Of a stretch of DNA of 15,893 bases, positions 4,745 through 12,179 are shown piece after piece. The stretch covers positions 1-15,893 of the forward strand of contig JASLCA010000117.1 in NCBI GenBank assembly GCA_030146225.1. The letters run 5' to 3'. Source of the DNA: Sphingobacterium sp. GTDB taxonomy: Bacteria; Bacteroidota; Bacteroidia; Sphingobacteriales; Sphingobacteriaceae. The position numbers and the translations under genes were made by a program. Position 1 is the first letter of the stretch. Each line of letters starts with the position of its first letter. The notes under the pieces are model-generated. The model searched no databases and was not told the origin of the DNA. It saw nothing but the letters and a program-made list of their open reading frames with translations.

Positions 4745-6883
4745 ATGCAGTTAGAACAATTTAATTACGACAACAAGATTGTTCGCAACTTTGCGGTTGC
4801 AACGATCGTTTGGGGGTTGGTCGGGATGTCTGTAGGATTGCTTATCGCGACCCAGCTAATTTGGCCAGAGATGAACTTTTTAAATCAGTACACCACTTAT
4901 GGTAGGATTCGCCCATTGCATACCAATGCGGTGATTTTTGCATTTGTGGGGAATGCTATTTTTATGGGAGTTTATTACTCCTTACAGCGTGTACTTAAAG
5001 CCCGTATGTTTAGTGATGCACTAAGTAAGATTCACTTCTGGGGTTGGCAGTTAGTAATCCTACTCGCAGCGATTACATTACCGCTCGGTTTTACCACTTC
5101 ACATGAGTATGCTGAATTGGAATGGCCTATTGATATTTTACTTGCAGTTATCTGGGTGACTTTCGGCGTGAATATGTTTGGTACCATTATCAAACGTCGT
5201 GAAAGACATATGTATGTGGCTGTATGGTTCTATATTGCAACCTTTGTAACCGTTGCAGTACTGCATATTGTGAACTCTATACAATTGCCAATTAGTTTGG
5301 GAAAAGGTATTTATGTGTATGCAGGTGTGCAGGATGCACTTGTACAATGGTGGTACGGGCATAATGCGGTTGCATTTTTCTTGACTACGCCATTCTTAGG
5401 AATGATGTACTACTTCTTGCCTAAGATGGCAAATCGTCCAGTGTATTCCTATAAGTTAAGTATTCTACACTTCTGGTCTTTAATCTTTATCTATATCTGG
5501 GCAGGTCCCCATCACCTTTTATATACCTCATTGCCTTCATGGGTACAATCTTTAGGGGTAGTATTCTCGATTATGCTGATTGCACCAAGTTGGGGAGGTA
5601 TGGTAAATGGACTGTTAACACTTCGTGGTGCCTGGGATAAGGTACGGACAGAGCCTATGCTGAAATTTATGGTGGTGGCCTTAACAGGCTATGGTATGGC
5701 AACCTTTGAGGGGCCTATGCTTTCCTTGAAACAGGTGAATGCTATTGCCCACTTTACAGACTGGATTCCAGCTCACGTACATGTTGGAGCTTTGGGATGG
5801 AATGGTTTCTTAACCTTTGCTGTACTGTACTATATTATTCCTAAGATTTATAAAACGCCATTATTCTCTCAGAAATTGGCAAATACACACTTCTGGATTG
5901 GTACCCTTGGGATATTGTTCTATGCAATTCCAATGTATTGGGCTGCTGTTGTGCAAGGGCTTATGTGGAAAGAGTTTACGCCAGAGGGAGTTTTGAAATA
6001 CCCTAACTTTTTGGCGACTACTTTAGAAATCTTACCCATGCATATGATGCGTGCCTTTGGGGGCGCACTTTATCTAGCAGGGGTGGTTATTATGACTTAC
6101 AACTTAATCAAAACGATGAAGGTTGGGAAGTTACAAGCCGATGAGCCTGCAGAAGCACCAGCTCTAGCGCCAATGACCGTTATTGAGCCTACGCAGCACC
6201 GTCGTCTAGAACGTAAGCCGATGTTGTTTATGGTACTTGCCTTGGTCGCAATTCTAATTGGGGGTATTGTGGAGATGATTCCAACCTTTACAGTAAGCGA
6301 TAATATTCCTAAGATCGCTTCGGTGAAGCCTTATACTGCATTGGAGATTCAAGGTCGAGATTTATATATACGGGAAGGCTGTGTGAATTGTCATACCCAG
6401 ACGGTACGTCCATTCCGTTCAGAAACTGCACGTTATGGCGAGTACAGTAAGGCTGGCGAGTTTATCTACGATAGACCATTCTTATGGGGATCTAAGCGTA
6501 CAGGACCAGATTTACACCGTATAGGTGGCAAGTATCCTGATAAATGGCATTTCGATCACTTATTAGATCCTACGATTACTTCTCCAGGAAGTATTATGCC
6601 TGCTTATCCTTGGTTGATTGATCAAGAGCTAGACAACAGCATTTTGGTTGCCAAGTTGAAAGGTTACCGGACTTTAGGCGTGCCTTATACGGATGCCGAG
6701 ATTGAAAATGCACTTGCTGACTTAGCTAAACAAGCTGCGCAAATTAATAAGGAGTTGATTGCGAATGATGTGAATATTGCTCCTGATCGCGAAATCATTG
6801 CAATGATTGCTTACTTGCAACGCTTGGGTACAGATATTAAAGCAGAGGTTAAGCCTGCTGCTGCGACGAATGAACAAGAATAA
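4745..6883 (+). CDS. ccoNO: cbb3-type cytochrome c oxidase, fused subunits I and II (CcoN-CcoO)
   Basis: A 712-residue catalytic subunit that reduces O2 to water with high affinity and pumps protons across the inner membrane. Residues 1-460 are CcoN, with about 12 membrane segments. The ligands sit exactly one residue off the Pseudomonas stutzeri numbering as I recall it: His59 and His346 for low-spin haem b, His344 for haem b3, His206/His256/His257 for CuB, and Tyr250 for the cross-linked tyrosine. After a linker (~461-489) come a membrane anchor (~492-511) and the CcoO cytochrome c domain, with CVNCH (Cys546, Cys549, His550) and a likely axial Met618 in SIMPAYPWL. CcoN and CcoO are separate genes in proteobacteria; the fused form is known from Bacteroidota. 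It heads the operon ccoNO-ccoQ-ccoP-ccoG-ccoH, with only 11 bases to the next gene. All metal ligands are present, so it should be functional. Confidence 0.97.
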   Translation: MQLEQFNYDNKIVRNFAVATIVWGLVGMSVGLLIATQLIWPEMNFLNQYTTYGRIRPLHTNAVIFAFVGNAIFMGVYYSLQRVLKARMFSDALSKIHFWGWQLVILLAAITLPLGFTTSHEYAELEWPIDILLAVIWVTFGVNMFGTIIKRRERHMYVAVWFYIATFVTVAVLHIVNSIQLPISLGKGIYVYAGVQDALVQWWYGHNAVAFFLTTPFLGMMYYFLPKMANRPVYSYKLSILHFWSLIFIYIWAGPHHLLYTSLPSWVQSLGVVFSIMLIAPSWGGMVNGLLTLRGAWDKVRTEPMLKFMVVALTGYGMATFEGPMLSLKQVNAIAHFTDWIPAHVHVGALGWNGFLTFAVLYYIIPKIYKTPLFSQKLANTHFWIGTLGILFYAIPMYWAAVVQGLMWKEFTPEGVLKYPNFLATTLEILPMHMMRAFGGALYLAGVVIMTYNLIKTMKVGKLQADEPAEAPALAPMTVIEPTQHRRLERKPMLFMVLALVAILIGGIVEMIPTFTVSDNIPKIASVKPYTALEIQGRDLYIREGCVNCHTQTVRPFRSETARYGEYSKAGEFIYDRPFLWGSKRTGPDLHRIGGKYPDKWHFDHLLDPTITSPGSIMPAYPWLIDQELDNSILVAKLKGYRTLGVPYTDAEIENALADLAKQAAQINKELIANDVNIAPDREIIAMIAYLQRLGTDIKAEVKPAAATNEQE

Positions 6884-6894
6884 AATAGACGCAT

Positions 6895-7080
6895 ATGTTT
6901 AAGCAAATAACAACGTTGAACGGAGATGAGATTTATCTTATTATCTCCCTATGGATCTTCTTGGTGTTTTTTATCCTTGTTGCTTTTATGCTTATCTGGA
7001 TGAAAAAGGATCATATTAATTATATGAAGGATATCCCCTTTCAAGATGACGAAAAACAAAATGATCAACAAGCTGAATAG
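6895..7080 (+). CDS. ccoQ: cbb3 oxidase small subunit, CcoQ-like
   Basis: A 61-residue protein with one membrane segment (about residues 14-35) and a charged C-terminal tail rich in Asp, Glu, Lys and Gln. Its size, single helix and position between ccoNO and ccoP identify it as the CcoQ/FixQ-type subunit, which stabilises the oxidase complex in other bacteria. Sequence similarity in such a small protein is weak, so the call rests mainly on context. Spacing is 11 bases from ccoNO and 8 bases to ccoP, so it is surely cotranscribed. Confidence 0.78.
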   Translation: MFKQITTLNGDEIYLIISLWIFLVFFILVAFMLIWMKKDHINYMKDIPFQDDEKQNDQQAE

Positions 7081-7088
7081 ATATTGAT

Positions 7089-7973
7089 ATGATGAATTTA
7101 TTATTAACTGTAGATAGCACGGCGAAAGCATCCGAATGGATGCTTGGCTCTGGCAATCTTTATAGCGATGTGTTGGTGCTTGTGTTGATTTTAGTGATGG
7201 TAGCCTTATTAGCCACTGCTTTGGTTGTGCACAAAGCCTTTAAGTCGATTATTGGATTGACAATGCCAGAACTTGCTAAGGCCGAGCAAAAGAAAACACG
7301 CAAGAAGACGGATTGGACAGCTATTTGGAACAAGCTTTTAAGTTTGAGTCCGATAGAAGAAGAGAAGGATCTTGAAATTGATCACGATTACGATGGGATT
7401 AAGGAGCTGGACAATCCAATTCCGATCTGGTTTAACGCCTTGTTCTATTCGACCATTTCATTTGCTGTAGTCTATTTATTAATCTACCATGTATTTGGTT
7501 GGGGAATGAATCAGGATCAAGAGTATGTTATGGAGATGGCGCAGGCTGAGGCTGCTAAGAAAGCTTATTTAGCGCAGGCGGCCAACCTAATCGATGAGTC
7601 CTCTGTAACGGTAGATTTCTCTATGGCTCCTGCTGGGAAAGCCATCTTTATGGCCAACTGTGCGGTATGTCATGGGAATAGTGGTGAGGGGGGAATTGGT
7701 CCCAACTTAACCGATAGAAACTGGTTGCATGGCGGAGAGATTAAGGATGTTTTTATAGTGGTTAAATATGGCGTGCCGGATAAAGGAATGGTTCCTTGGG
7801 AACAAACCCTGACCCCAGCGCAGATTGCAGAGGTAAGTAATTATATCTTAACGCTACGCGATACAAAACCAGCAAATCCAAAAGCTCCGCAAGGAGGTGA
7901 GGTGGAGTATGAATCTGCTGATGCAAAGGCTGATGCAGAAGCTCCAGATGAAGCCAAGGCTGAGTCTATCTAA
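7089..7973 (+). CDS. ccoP: cbb3 oxidase subunit III, CcoP, with a single haem-c site
   Basis: The membrane-anchored cytochrome c subunit (294 residues) that feeds electrons to CcoO/CcoN. There are two membrane segments, ~27-48 and ~113-136. Between them is a cytosolic loop with the CcoP signature DYDGIKELDNPIPIWF (100-115). The periplasmic domain contains one CAVCH site (Cys191, Cys194, His195), GIGPNLTDRNWLHGG (203-217) and the likely axial Met234 in GMVPW. Proteobacterial CcoP has two CxxCH haem sites, but only one is found here. The C-terminal ~35 residues are Ala/Glu/Asp-rich and probably disordered. Two adjacent ATG codons (7089 and 7092) could serve as the start; either makes little difference. 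Gaps are 8 bases to ccoQ and 26 bases to ccoG. Confidence 0.95.
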   Translation: MMNLLLTVDSTAKASEWMLGSGNLYSDVLVLVLILVMVALLATALVVHKAFKSIIGLTMPELAKAEQKKTRKKTDWTAIWNKLLSLSPIEEEKDLEIDHDYDGIKELDNPIPIWFNALFYSTISFAVVYLLIYHVFGWGMNQDQEYVMEMAQAEAAKKAYLAQAANLIDESSVTVDFSMAPAGKAIFMANCAVCHGNSGEGGIGPNLTDRNWLHGGEIKDVFIVVKYGVPDKGMVPWEQTLTPAQIAEVSNYILTLRDTKPANPKAPQGGEVEYESADAKADAEAPDEAKAESI

Positions 7974-7999
7974 TTTTTATTCCATAAAAGAGACGCGAT

Positions 8000-9391
8000 A
8001 TGAGTACGGCAGTAAGTAGTAATTCGGCAAAGCCTGCTAAAAAGCAGAAGAAGAGGAAATGGATATATGCGAAAAAGCCAGGTGGCAAACTGTATAATTA
8101 CCGTCAACTATTCGGATATAGCTTACTGCTGTTCTTTTTTATTGCACCTTTTTTAAAGATAAATGGCAACCCGTTCTTAATGTTCAACATCCTAGAGCGG
8201 AAGTTTTCTATCCTGGGAAATATCTTTTATCCACAAGACTTACATATAGCTGTCTTCGGGATGCTAATTGTTATGGTATGTGTGGTACTCTTTACGGTGG
8301 TATTCGGTCGTATATGGTGCGGCTGGGCTTGCCCGCAAACCATCTTTATGGAGTTAATCTTCCGTAGGATAGAGTATTGGATTGAAGGGGATTGGACGCA
8401 GCAGCGGAGGCTGAATGAAGGGCCGGATACAGATGCGCGCGCCTGGAAAAAGCTGATCAAGCATGTTATCTTCTTTTTAATTGCCTTTATTATCTCCAAC
8501 CTCTTTCTATCCTATGTAATAGGCGTGGAGGCGCTGTATAAGATTATGACCGATCCTATTAATGCGCATCTAGGTGGTTTTATCTCTATACTCGTATTTG
8601 CTTCTGTGTTTTATGCTGTATTTGCGCATATACGCGAGGTTGTGTGTACCACCATCTGTCCTTATGGACGCTTGCAGGGGGTATTGCTTGACGATCATAG
8701 TATTACAGTAGCTTATGATGTAAATAGAGGCGAACCTCGGGGAAGGTTGAGTAAGGACCCAGAAAGCACGAATGGAGATTGTATTGATTGTAACCTCTGT
8801 GTGAATGTATGTCCAACGGGGATTGATATTCGCAATGGCTTGCAGATGGAATGCGTAAGCTGTACAGCCTGTATAGATGCATGTGATGCTGTAATGGAGA
8901 AGATTGACAAGCCTAAACGATTAATAGGTTTCTTCCCTATGGGCGAAATCACTAAGGCCGAAGGCTATAAGCGAAACAATACCCGCGCAATTGCCTACTC
9001 CTTAGTATTGGTCGCTTTAATGGGCGTATTTGTAGCGATGATATTTTCCCGTACAGATATTGATGGTCGCTTGCTACGCGCTAAGGGAAGTTCCTATCAG
9101 CTCTTGGACGATGGCATTGTAAGCAATCTCTATACCTTGGAGCTGATCAATAAGTCGAGTAAGAATATTCCATTTAGCATTGAGAGTGTAGACGCTGCGT
9201 TTACGGTGAAGGTCGTCAATCCGATTCACGAAATCCAAAAGGATAAGGCGGTCACCATTAGTTTCTTCTTGCAGAAGCCTAGGTCCAAAGTGGAGCAGTA
9301 TAAGCAAGATATTAAGATTAACATCCTGTCTGAAGGACGTGTAGTAGAGAAGTTGAAAACTACCTTTATCGCGCCTACAGACTTAAAATAA
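8000..9391 (+). CDS. ccoG: cbb3 oxidase accessory protein CcoG (FixG/RdxA), polyferredoxin-like
   Basis: A 463-residue inner-membrane iron-sulfur protein needed for cbb3 oxidase assembly. In other bacteria CcoG has been linked to reduction of Cu(II) to Cu(I) for the copper centre. Membrane segments lie at about 36-52, 82-103, 153-173, 192-210 and 328-345. Between them are CGWACP (Cys107, Cys111), CTTICPYGR (Cys216, Cys220) and a cytosolic two-cluster ferredoxin domain. Its first cluster is CIDCNLCVNVCP (Cys261, 264, 267, 271) and its second is CVSCTACIDAC (Cys285, 288, 291, 295). The C-terminal ~110 residues form the FixG-type beta-sandwich on the far side of the membrane. All cluster cysteines are intact. 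It is 5 bases from ccoH. Confidence 0.96.
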   Translation: MSTAVSSNSAKPAKKQKKRKWIYAKKPGGKLYNYRQLFGYSLLLFFFIAPFLKINGNPFLMFNILERKFSILGNIFYPQDLHIAVFGMLIVMVCVVLFTVVFGRIWCGWACPQTIFMELIFRRIEYWIEGDWTQQRRLNEGPDTDARAWKKLIKHVIFFLIAFIISNLFLSYVIGVEALYKIMTDPINAHLGGFISILVFASVFYAVFAHIREVVCTTICPYGRLQGVLLDDHSITVAYDVNRGEPRGRLSKDPESTNGDCIDCNLCVNVCPTGIDIRNGLQMECVSCTACIDACDAVMEKIDKPKRLIGFFPMGEITKAEGYKRNNTRAIAYSLVLVALMGVFVAMIFSRTDIDGRLLRAKGSSYQLLDDGIVSNLYTLELINKSSKNIPFSIESVDAAFTVKVVNPIHEIQKDKAVTISFFLQKPRSKVEQYKQDIKINILSEGRVVEKLKTTFIAPTDLK

Positions 9392-9396
9392 AAACT

Positions 9397-9819
9397 ATGA
9401 ATTGGGGAATAAGAATAATCGTTGTACTAGGTTTATTTATGACCTTTATAATTTCTGTGGTTGTCTATATGACCAATCATGACAAGGACTCTTTAATTGA
9501 TAATGACTATTATGAAAAGAGTTTGACATATGATGAGGTCTACAATAGACGGATGAATCTACAAACGGATCATGCGACCCCTGTAGTAAGGGTCAGTCAA
9601 GATACCTTGTATGTAAGCTTTCTAAATGCAGACAATCAAGGACAGCTACAGTTTAAACGACTTTCTGATGCCAGCCAGGATATTACTTTGCCTTTTACCA
9701 CGCAGAGTAAGAATTATCAGATCCCAGTAGCATCCTTTATTAAAGGAAGTTGGGACTTGGATGTGGCTTGGGAGAGTAATCACAAAGCCTATATTTCGTC
9801 GCATCGCATTACGCTCTAA
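9397..9819 (+). CDS. ccoH: FixH/CcoH-family cbb3 assembly protein
   Basis: A 140-residue protein with one N-terminal membrane segment (~5-25) and a periplasmic domain. The block DNDYYEKSLTYDEVYNRRMN (35-54) is typical of FixH-family proteins, which associate with the oxidase during assembly in proteobacteria. The rest is predicted beta-rich. It lies 5 bases after ccoG and 2 bases before the next gene, so translation is probably coupled on both sides. Confidence 0.88.
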   Translation: MNWGIRIIVVLGLFMTFIISVVVYMTNHDKDSLIDNDYYEKSLTYDEVYNRRMNLQTDHATPVVRVSQDTLYVSFLNADNQGQLQFKRLSDASQDITLPFTTQSKNYQIPVASFIKGSWDLDVAWESNHKAYISSHRITL

Positions 9820-9821
9820 GG

Positions 9822-10514
9822 ATGACCTACCTGTACTTAGCTTTTTTTATGGGCTTGTTTGGCAGTATTCACTGTGCCGTAATGTGCGGCCCTTTGTTGA
9901 TTGCTATCAACGGTCAAGACAGTTTCTCTTGGTCCAATCTATTTAATAAGCTCCTGTACCAAAGCGGACGTATTGCTGTGTATGCTTTACTGGGTTTAAT
10001 CTTTGGGCTATTTGGAAACCTTGCCATTGTGCAGGGCTGGCAGCAATATTTTAGCCTGTTTATCGGCTTAATCTTAATGCTTATAGGCCTGTTTTATCTG
10101 TTTGGTAAGAAAAATTCTAAGTTGCTTTCGCTTCAGACCCAGATGATTCAACCCTTTGTAAAGCTTATGGGGCGTTGGCTCTATCGACCTGGAGGTTCCT
10201 TTGTTGCCGGGATGCTCAATGGGATCTTACCCTGTGGGATGGTGTATATGGCCTTGGCTTCTGCTATGAATGCCAGCAGCCTGCAAGGAAGCATGTCCTT
10301 TATGATCTTGTTTGGCCTGGGCACGCTACCTTTATTAATGCTTTTCTCGGTGTTGGCATACTTTCCAAGAAATGCTTTTAGGAAAGGTTTTAACAAATTC
10401 TTGCCTTTCTTTTACTTAGTTATGGGGCTTTGGTTTGTCCTCCGTGGTGCAAACTTGGATATCCCGTATTTAAGTCCATTGCTCTACCTAGATGGGGCGA
10501 TGAATTGTGCTTAA
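9822..10514 (+). CDS. UreH/DsbD_2-type (sulfite exporter TauE/SafE-annotated) membrane protein of the cbb3 operon
   Basis: A 230-residue polytopic membrane protein with about six helices, usually annotated as TauE/SafE or DsbD_2/UreH-like. Two family motifs carry cysteines within membrane segments: SIHCAVMCGP near the start (Cys18, Cys22) and GMLNGILPCGMVYMA (Cys138). A further Cys229 is next to the C-terminus. Its position as last gene of the cco operon, with start codon 2 bases after the ccoH stop, is common in Bacteroidota and some proteobacteria as I recall. It suggests a role in oxidase maturation such as copper or redox handling. Sulfite export is not supported by context. The function remains unproven and no symbol is assigned. 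Confidence 0.82.
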   Translation: MTYLYLAFFMGLFGSIHCAVMCGPLLIAINGQDSFSWSNLFNKLLYQSGRIAVYALLGLIFGLFGNLAIVQGWQQYFSLFIGLILMLIGLFYLFGKKNSKLLSLQTQMIQPFVKLMGRWLYRPGGSFVAGMLNGILPCGMVYMALASAMNASSLQGSMSFMILFGLGTLPLLMLFSVLAYFPRNAFRKGFNKFLPFFYLVMGLWFVLRGANLDIPYLSPLLYLDGAMNCA

Positions 10515-10636
10515 GCTTGTCTTAATTGGCCTGCCTAATCCTAGCCTTAACAACGCGTAATCTTTAAATAATTCTTATATTCGAAGATTACAGTCTTCAA
10601 CTGGTACGTTATTTGTAAAAACATGCACAATTGTTT
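10515..10636. other. Intergenic region before the cardiolipin synthase gene
   Basis: 122 bases without a gene. A small inverted repeat GAAGA-N6-TCTTC lies at 10583-10598. I see no strong terminator after the cco operon and no perfect TAnnTTTG promoter. Read-through into the next gene is possible, though the gap suggests it also has its own promoter. Confidence 0.3.
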
Positions 10637-12112
10637 ATGGAATATGTACAACAAATTCTAGCTTTTATTCAGCAATGGTATTGGATACCCTTACTCTTTA
10701 TCTATGTAGGGGTTATCAGTACAATACTTATTGAGAATGGGAATCCCAACAAGACCATCTCTTGGGTCTTGGTTATTGTCTTTGTGCCTATCGTGGGCTT
10801 AATCCTCTATTATTTGTTTGGACAAAAGTATACCAAGGTAAAGAACCTCAAGAAGGTGAATGCTAGCCAAGCTACCCGCTTGAGTAGTGAATGGGAAAGA
10901 CTTGAGCCTTATATGGAAAAGGATATTCAAAGTATTCGGGAGAATATTGGAAACCTTTCCCGCGTATTTACATTTCTAAAAAATGAGCGCTTGTCTTCAC
11001 CTACTATTGGGAATCAGGTCAAACTCCTGATTAATGGGGAAGAAAAGTTTGCCTTCTTCCTCGAGTCCTTGCGGGCGGCTACGCACTCGATTCACTTGGA
11101 ATATTATATCTATGAGCTAGATACTATTGGCAAGGAAATTCTGGAGATTCTAGAAGCCAAGGCAGCAGCTGGGGTAGCAGTACGTCTAATCGTGGATAAC
11201 TTTGGTTCGCCAATGCTTGTCAATCATATGAAAAGGAAGAAAAACTCGAAAATAGAGTTTAAATCCTTTATGCCCGTAACCTTTGCCTCGCTAGCCAACA
11301 GCAACTACCGTAACCACCGTAAGATTGCGGTAATAGATGGTATGGTGGGCTATGTGGGCGGAATAAATATTTCGGATCGTTATATTAATCAAGCTACTAC
11401 AAGTAGAGCTGATTACTGGCGTGATACCTCCGTTAGAATTGAGGGCGTCGGTGTGAATATGTTGCAAATTAGTTTTTGGAATTCTTGGAACTTGGCTGAT
11501 GGAAAGCCATTTCTCTTGGCTGACGGCTATCTGCAAAATATTCGTGCCGAAAACAAATTGGGCTCGGCGGCGGTCTCCTTTGTCTACAGTGACCCAAGCT
11601 CTTTAGGGCCTTTTAATATGGAAGCCATCTTAATTGGGATAGGGGAGGCGGATGCGAAGATACAATTGGTAACCCCCTATTATATTCCATCGGATGAATT
11701 GGCAACTGCCTTAAAGGTGGCTGCTGCGGCTGGGATTGAGGTGGAGCTTATGCTACCCAAGAGATCAGACTCCTATATTGTGCAACATGCAAGCCTGTCC
11801 TTTATCCGGCCCTTGTTGGAGCGCGGGGTTAAAGTCTATTTTTACAACAAAGGATTTATTCATGCCAAGACCATAAATATTGATGGGAAGCTCTCCTATA
11901 TCGGGACGGTCAATCTGGATACCCGAAGCTTCTATATTAATTATGAAATAGCAGCCTTAATCTCTGAAAAGGCCTTGTGTAGTCAATTGGAAGCGCAGTT
12001 TGAGCTGGACAAGGCTGACTGCGAGTTGATGACTTTGGCAGAATGGCGCAACAGAAAAGCATGGAAAAGAGGCATTGATTCTGTCTGTAGATTATTAGCT
12101 CCTTTGTTATAA
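10637..12112 (+). CDS. cls: Cardiolipin synthase, PLD superfamily
   Basis: Joins two phosphatidylglycerol molecules to form cardiolipin and glycerol at the inner membrane. About 491 residues, normal for ClsA-type enzymes. Two N-terminal membrane helices (~15-33 and ~42-61) form the PLDc_N region. Two phospholipase D HxKx4D motifs follow: His227, Lys229 and Asp234 in HRKIAVID, and His409, Lys411 and Asp416 in HAKTINID. Each is followed by its expected Gly/Asn block (GGINISDRY and IGTVNLDTRSF). I chose the ATG at 10637; a TTG two codons upstream is possible but less likely. No other gene shares its transcript with certainty. It lies 122 bases after the cco operon in the same direction. Confidence 0.95.
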   Translation: MEYVQQILAFIQQWYWIPLLFIYVGVISTILIENGNPNKTISWVLVIVFVPIVGLILYYLFGQKYTKVKNLKKVNASQATRLSSEWERLEPYMEKDIQSIRENIGNLSRVFTFLKNERLSSPTIGNQVKLLINGEEKFAFFLESLRAATHSIHLEYYIYELDTIGKEILEILEAKAAAGVAVRLIVDNFGSPMLVNHMKRKKNSKIEFKSFMPVTFASLANSNYRNHRKIAVIDGMVGYVGGINISDRYINQATTSRADYWRDTSVRIEGVGVNMLQISFWNSWNLADGKPFLLADGYLQNIRAENKLGSAAVSFVYSDPSSLGPFNMEAILIGIGEADAKIQLVTPYYIPSDELATALKVAAAAGIEVELMLPKRSDSYIVQHASLSFIRPLLERGVKVYFYNKGFIHAKTINIDGKLSYIGTVNLDTRSFYINYEIAALISEKALCSQLEAQFELDKADCELMTLAEWRNRKAWKRGIDSVCRLLAPLL

Positions 12113-12148
12113 GCTGTTAAAATTCTTCGCCTTTGCTATAAAATGAAT

Positions 12149-12174
12149 ATATTTAGCTTCTCCAAAAGCTATAT
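12149..12174 (+). other. Imperfect hairpin just before the start of the MG2/plug protein gene
   Basis: TAGCTT (12154-12159), 6-base loop CTCCAA, AAGCTA (12166-12171), extended by A/T pairs across a small bulge. It lies 8 bases before the chosen ATG at 12180 and has no T tract. It could weakly attenuate transcription or affect translation initiation, or be chance in AT-rich sequence. Confidence 0.25.
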
Positions 12175-12179
12175 TGTTG

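Noticed and set aside
9822..10514. A literal sulfite/taurine exporter function
   Set aside because: The label comes from a broad family name. The operon context is cytochrome oxidase assembly, and there is no sulfur-metabolism gene nearby.
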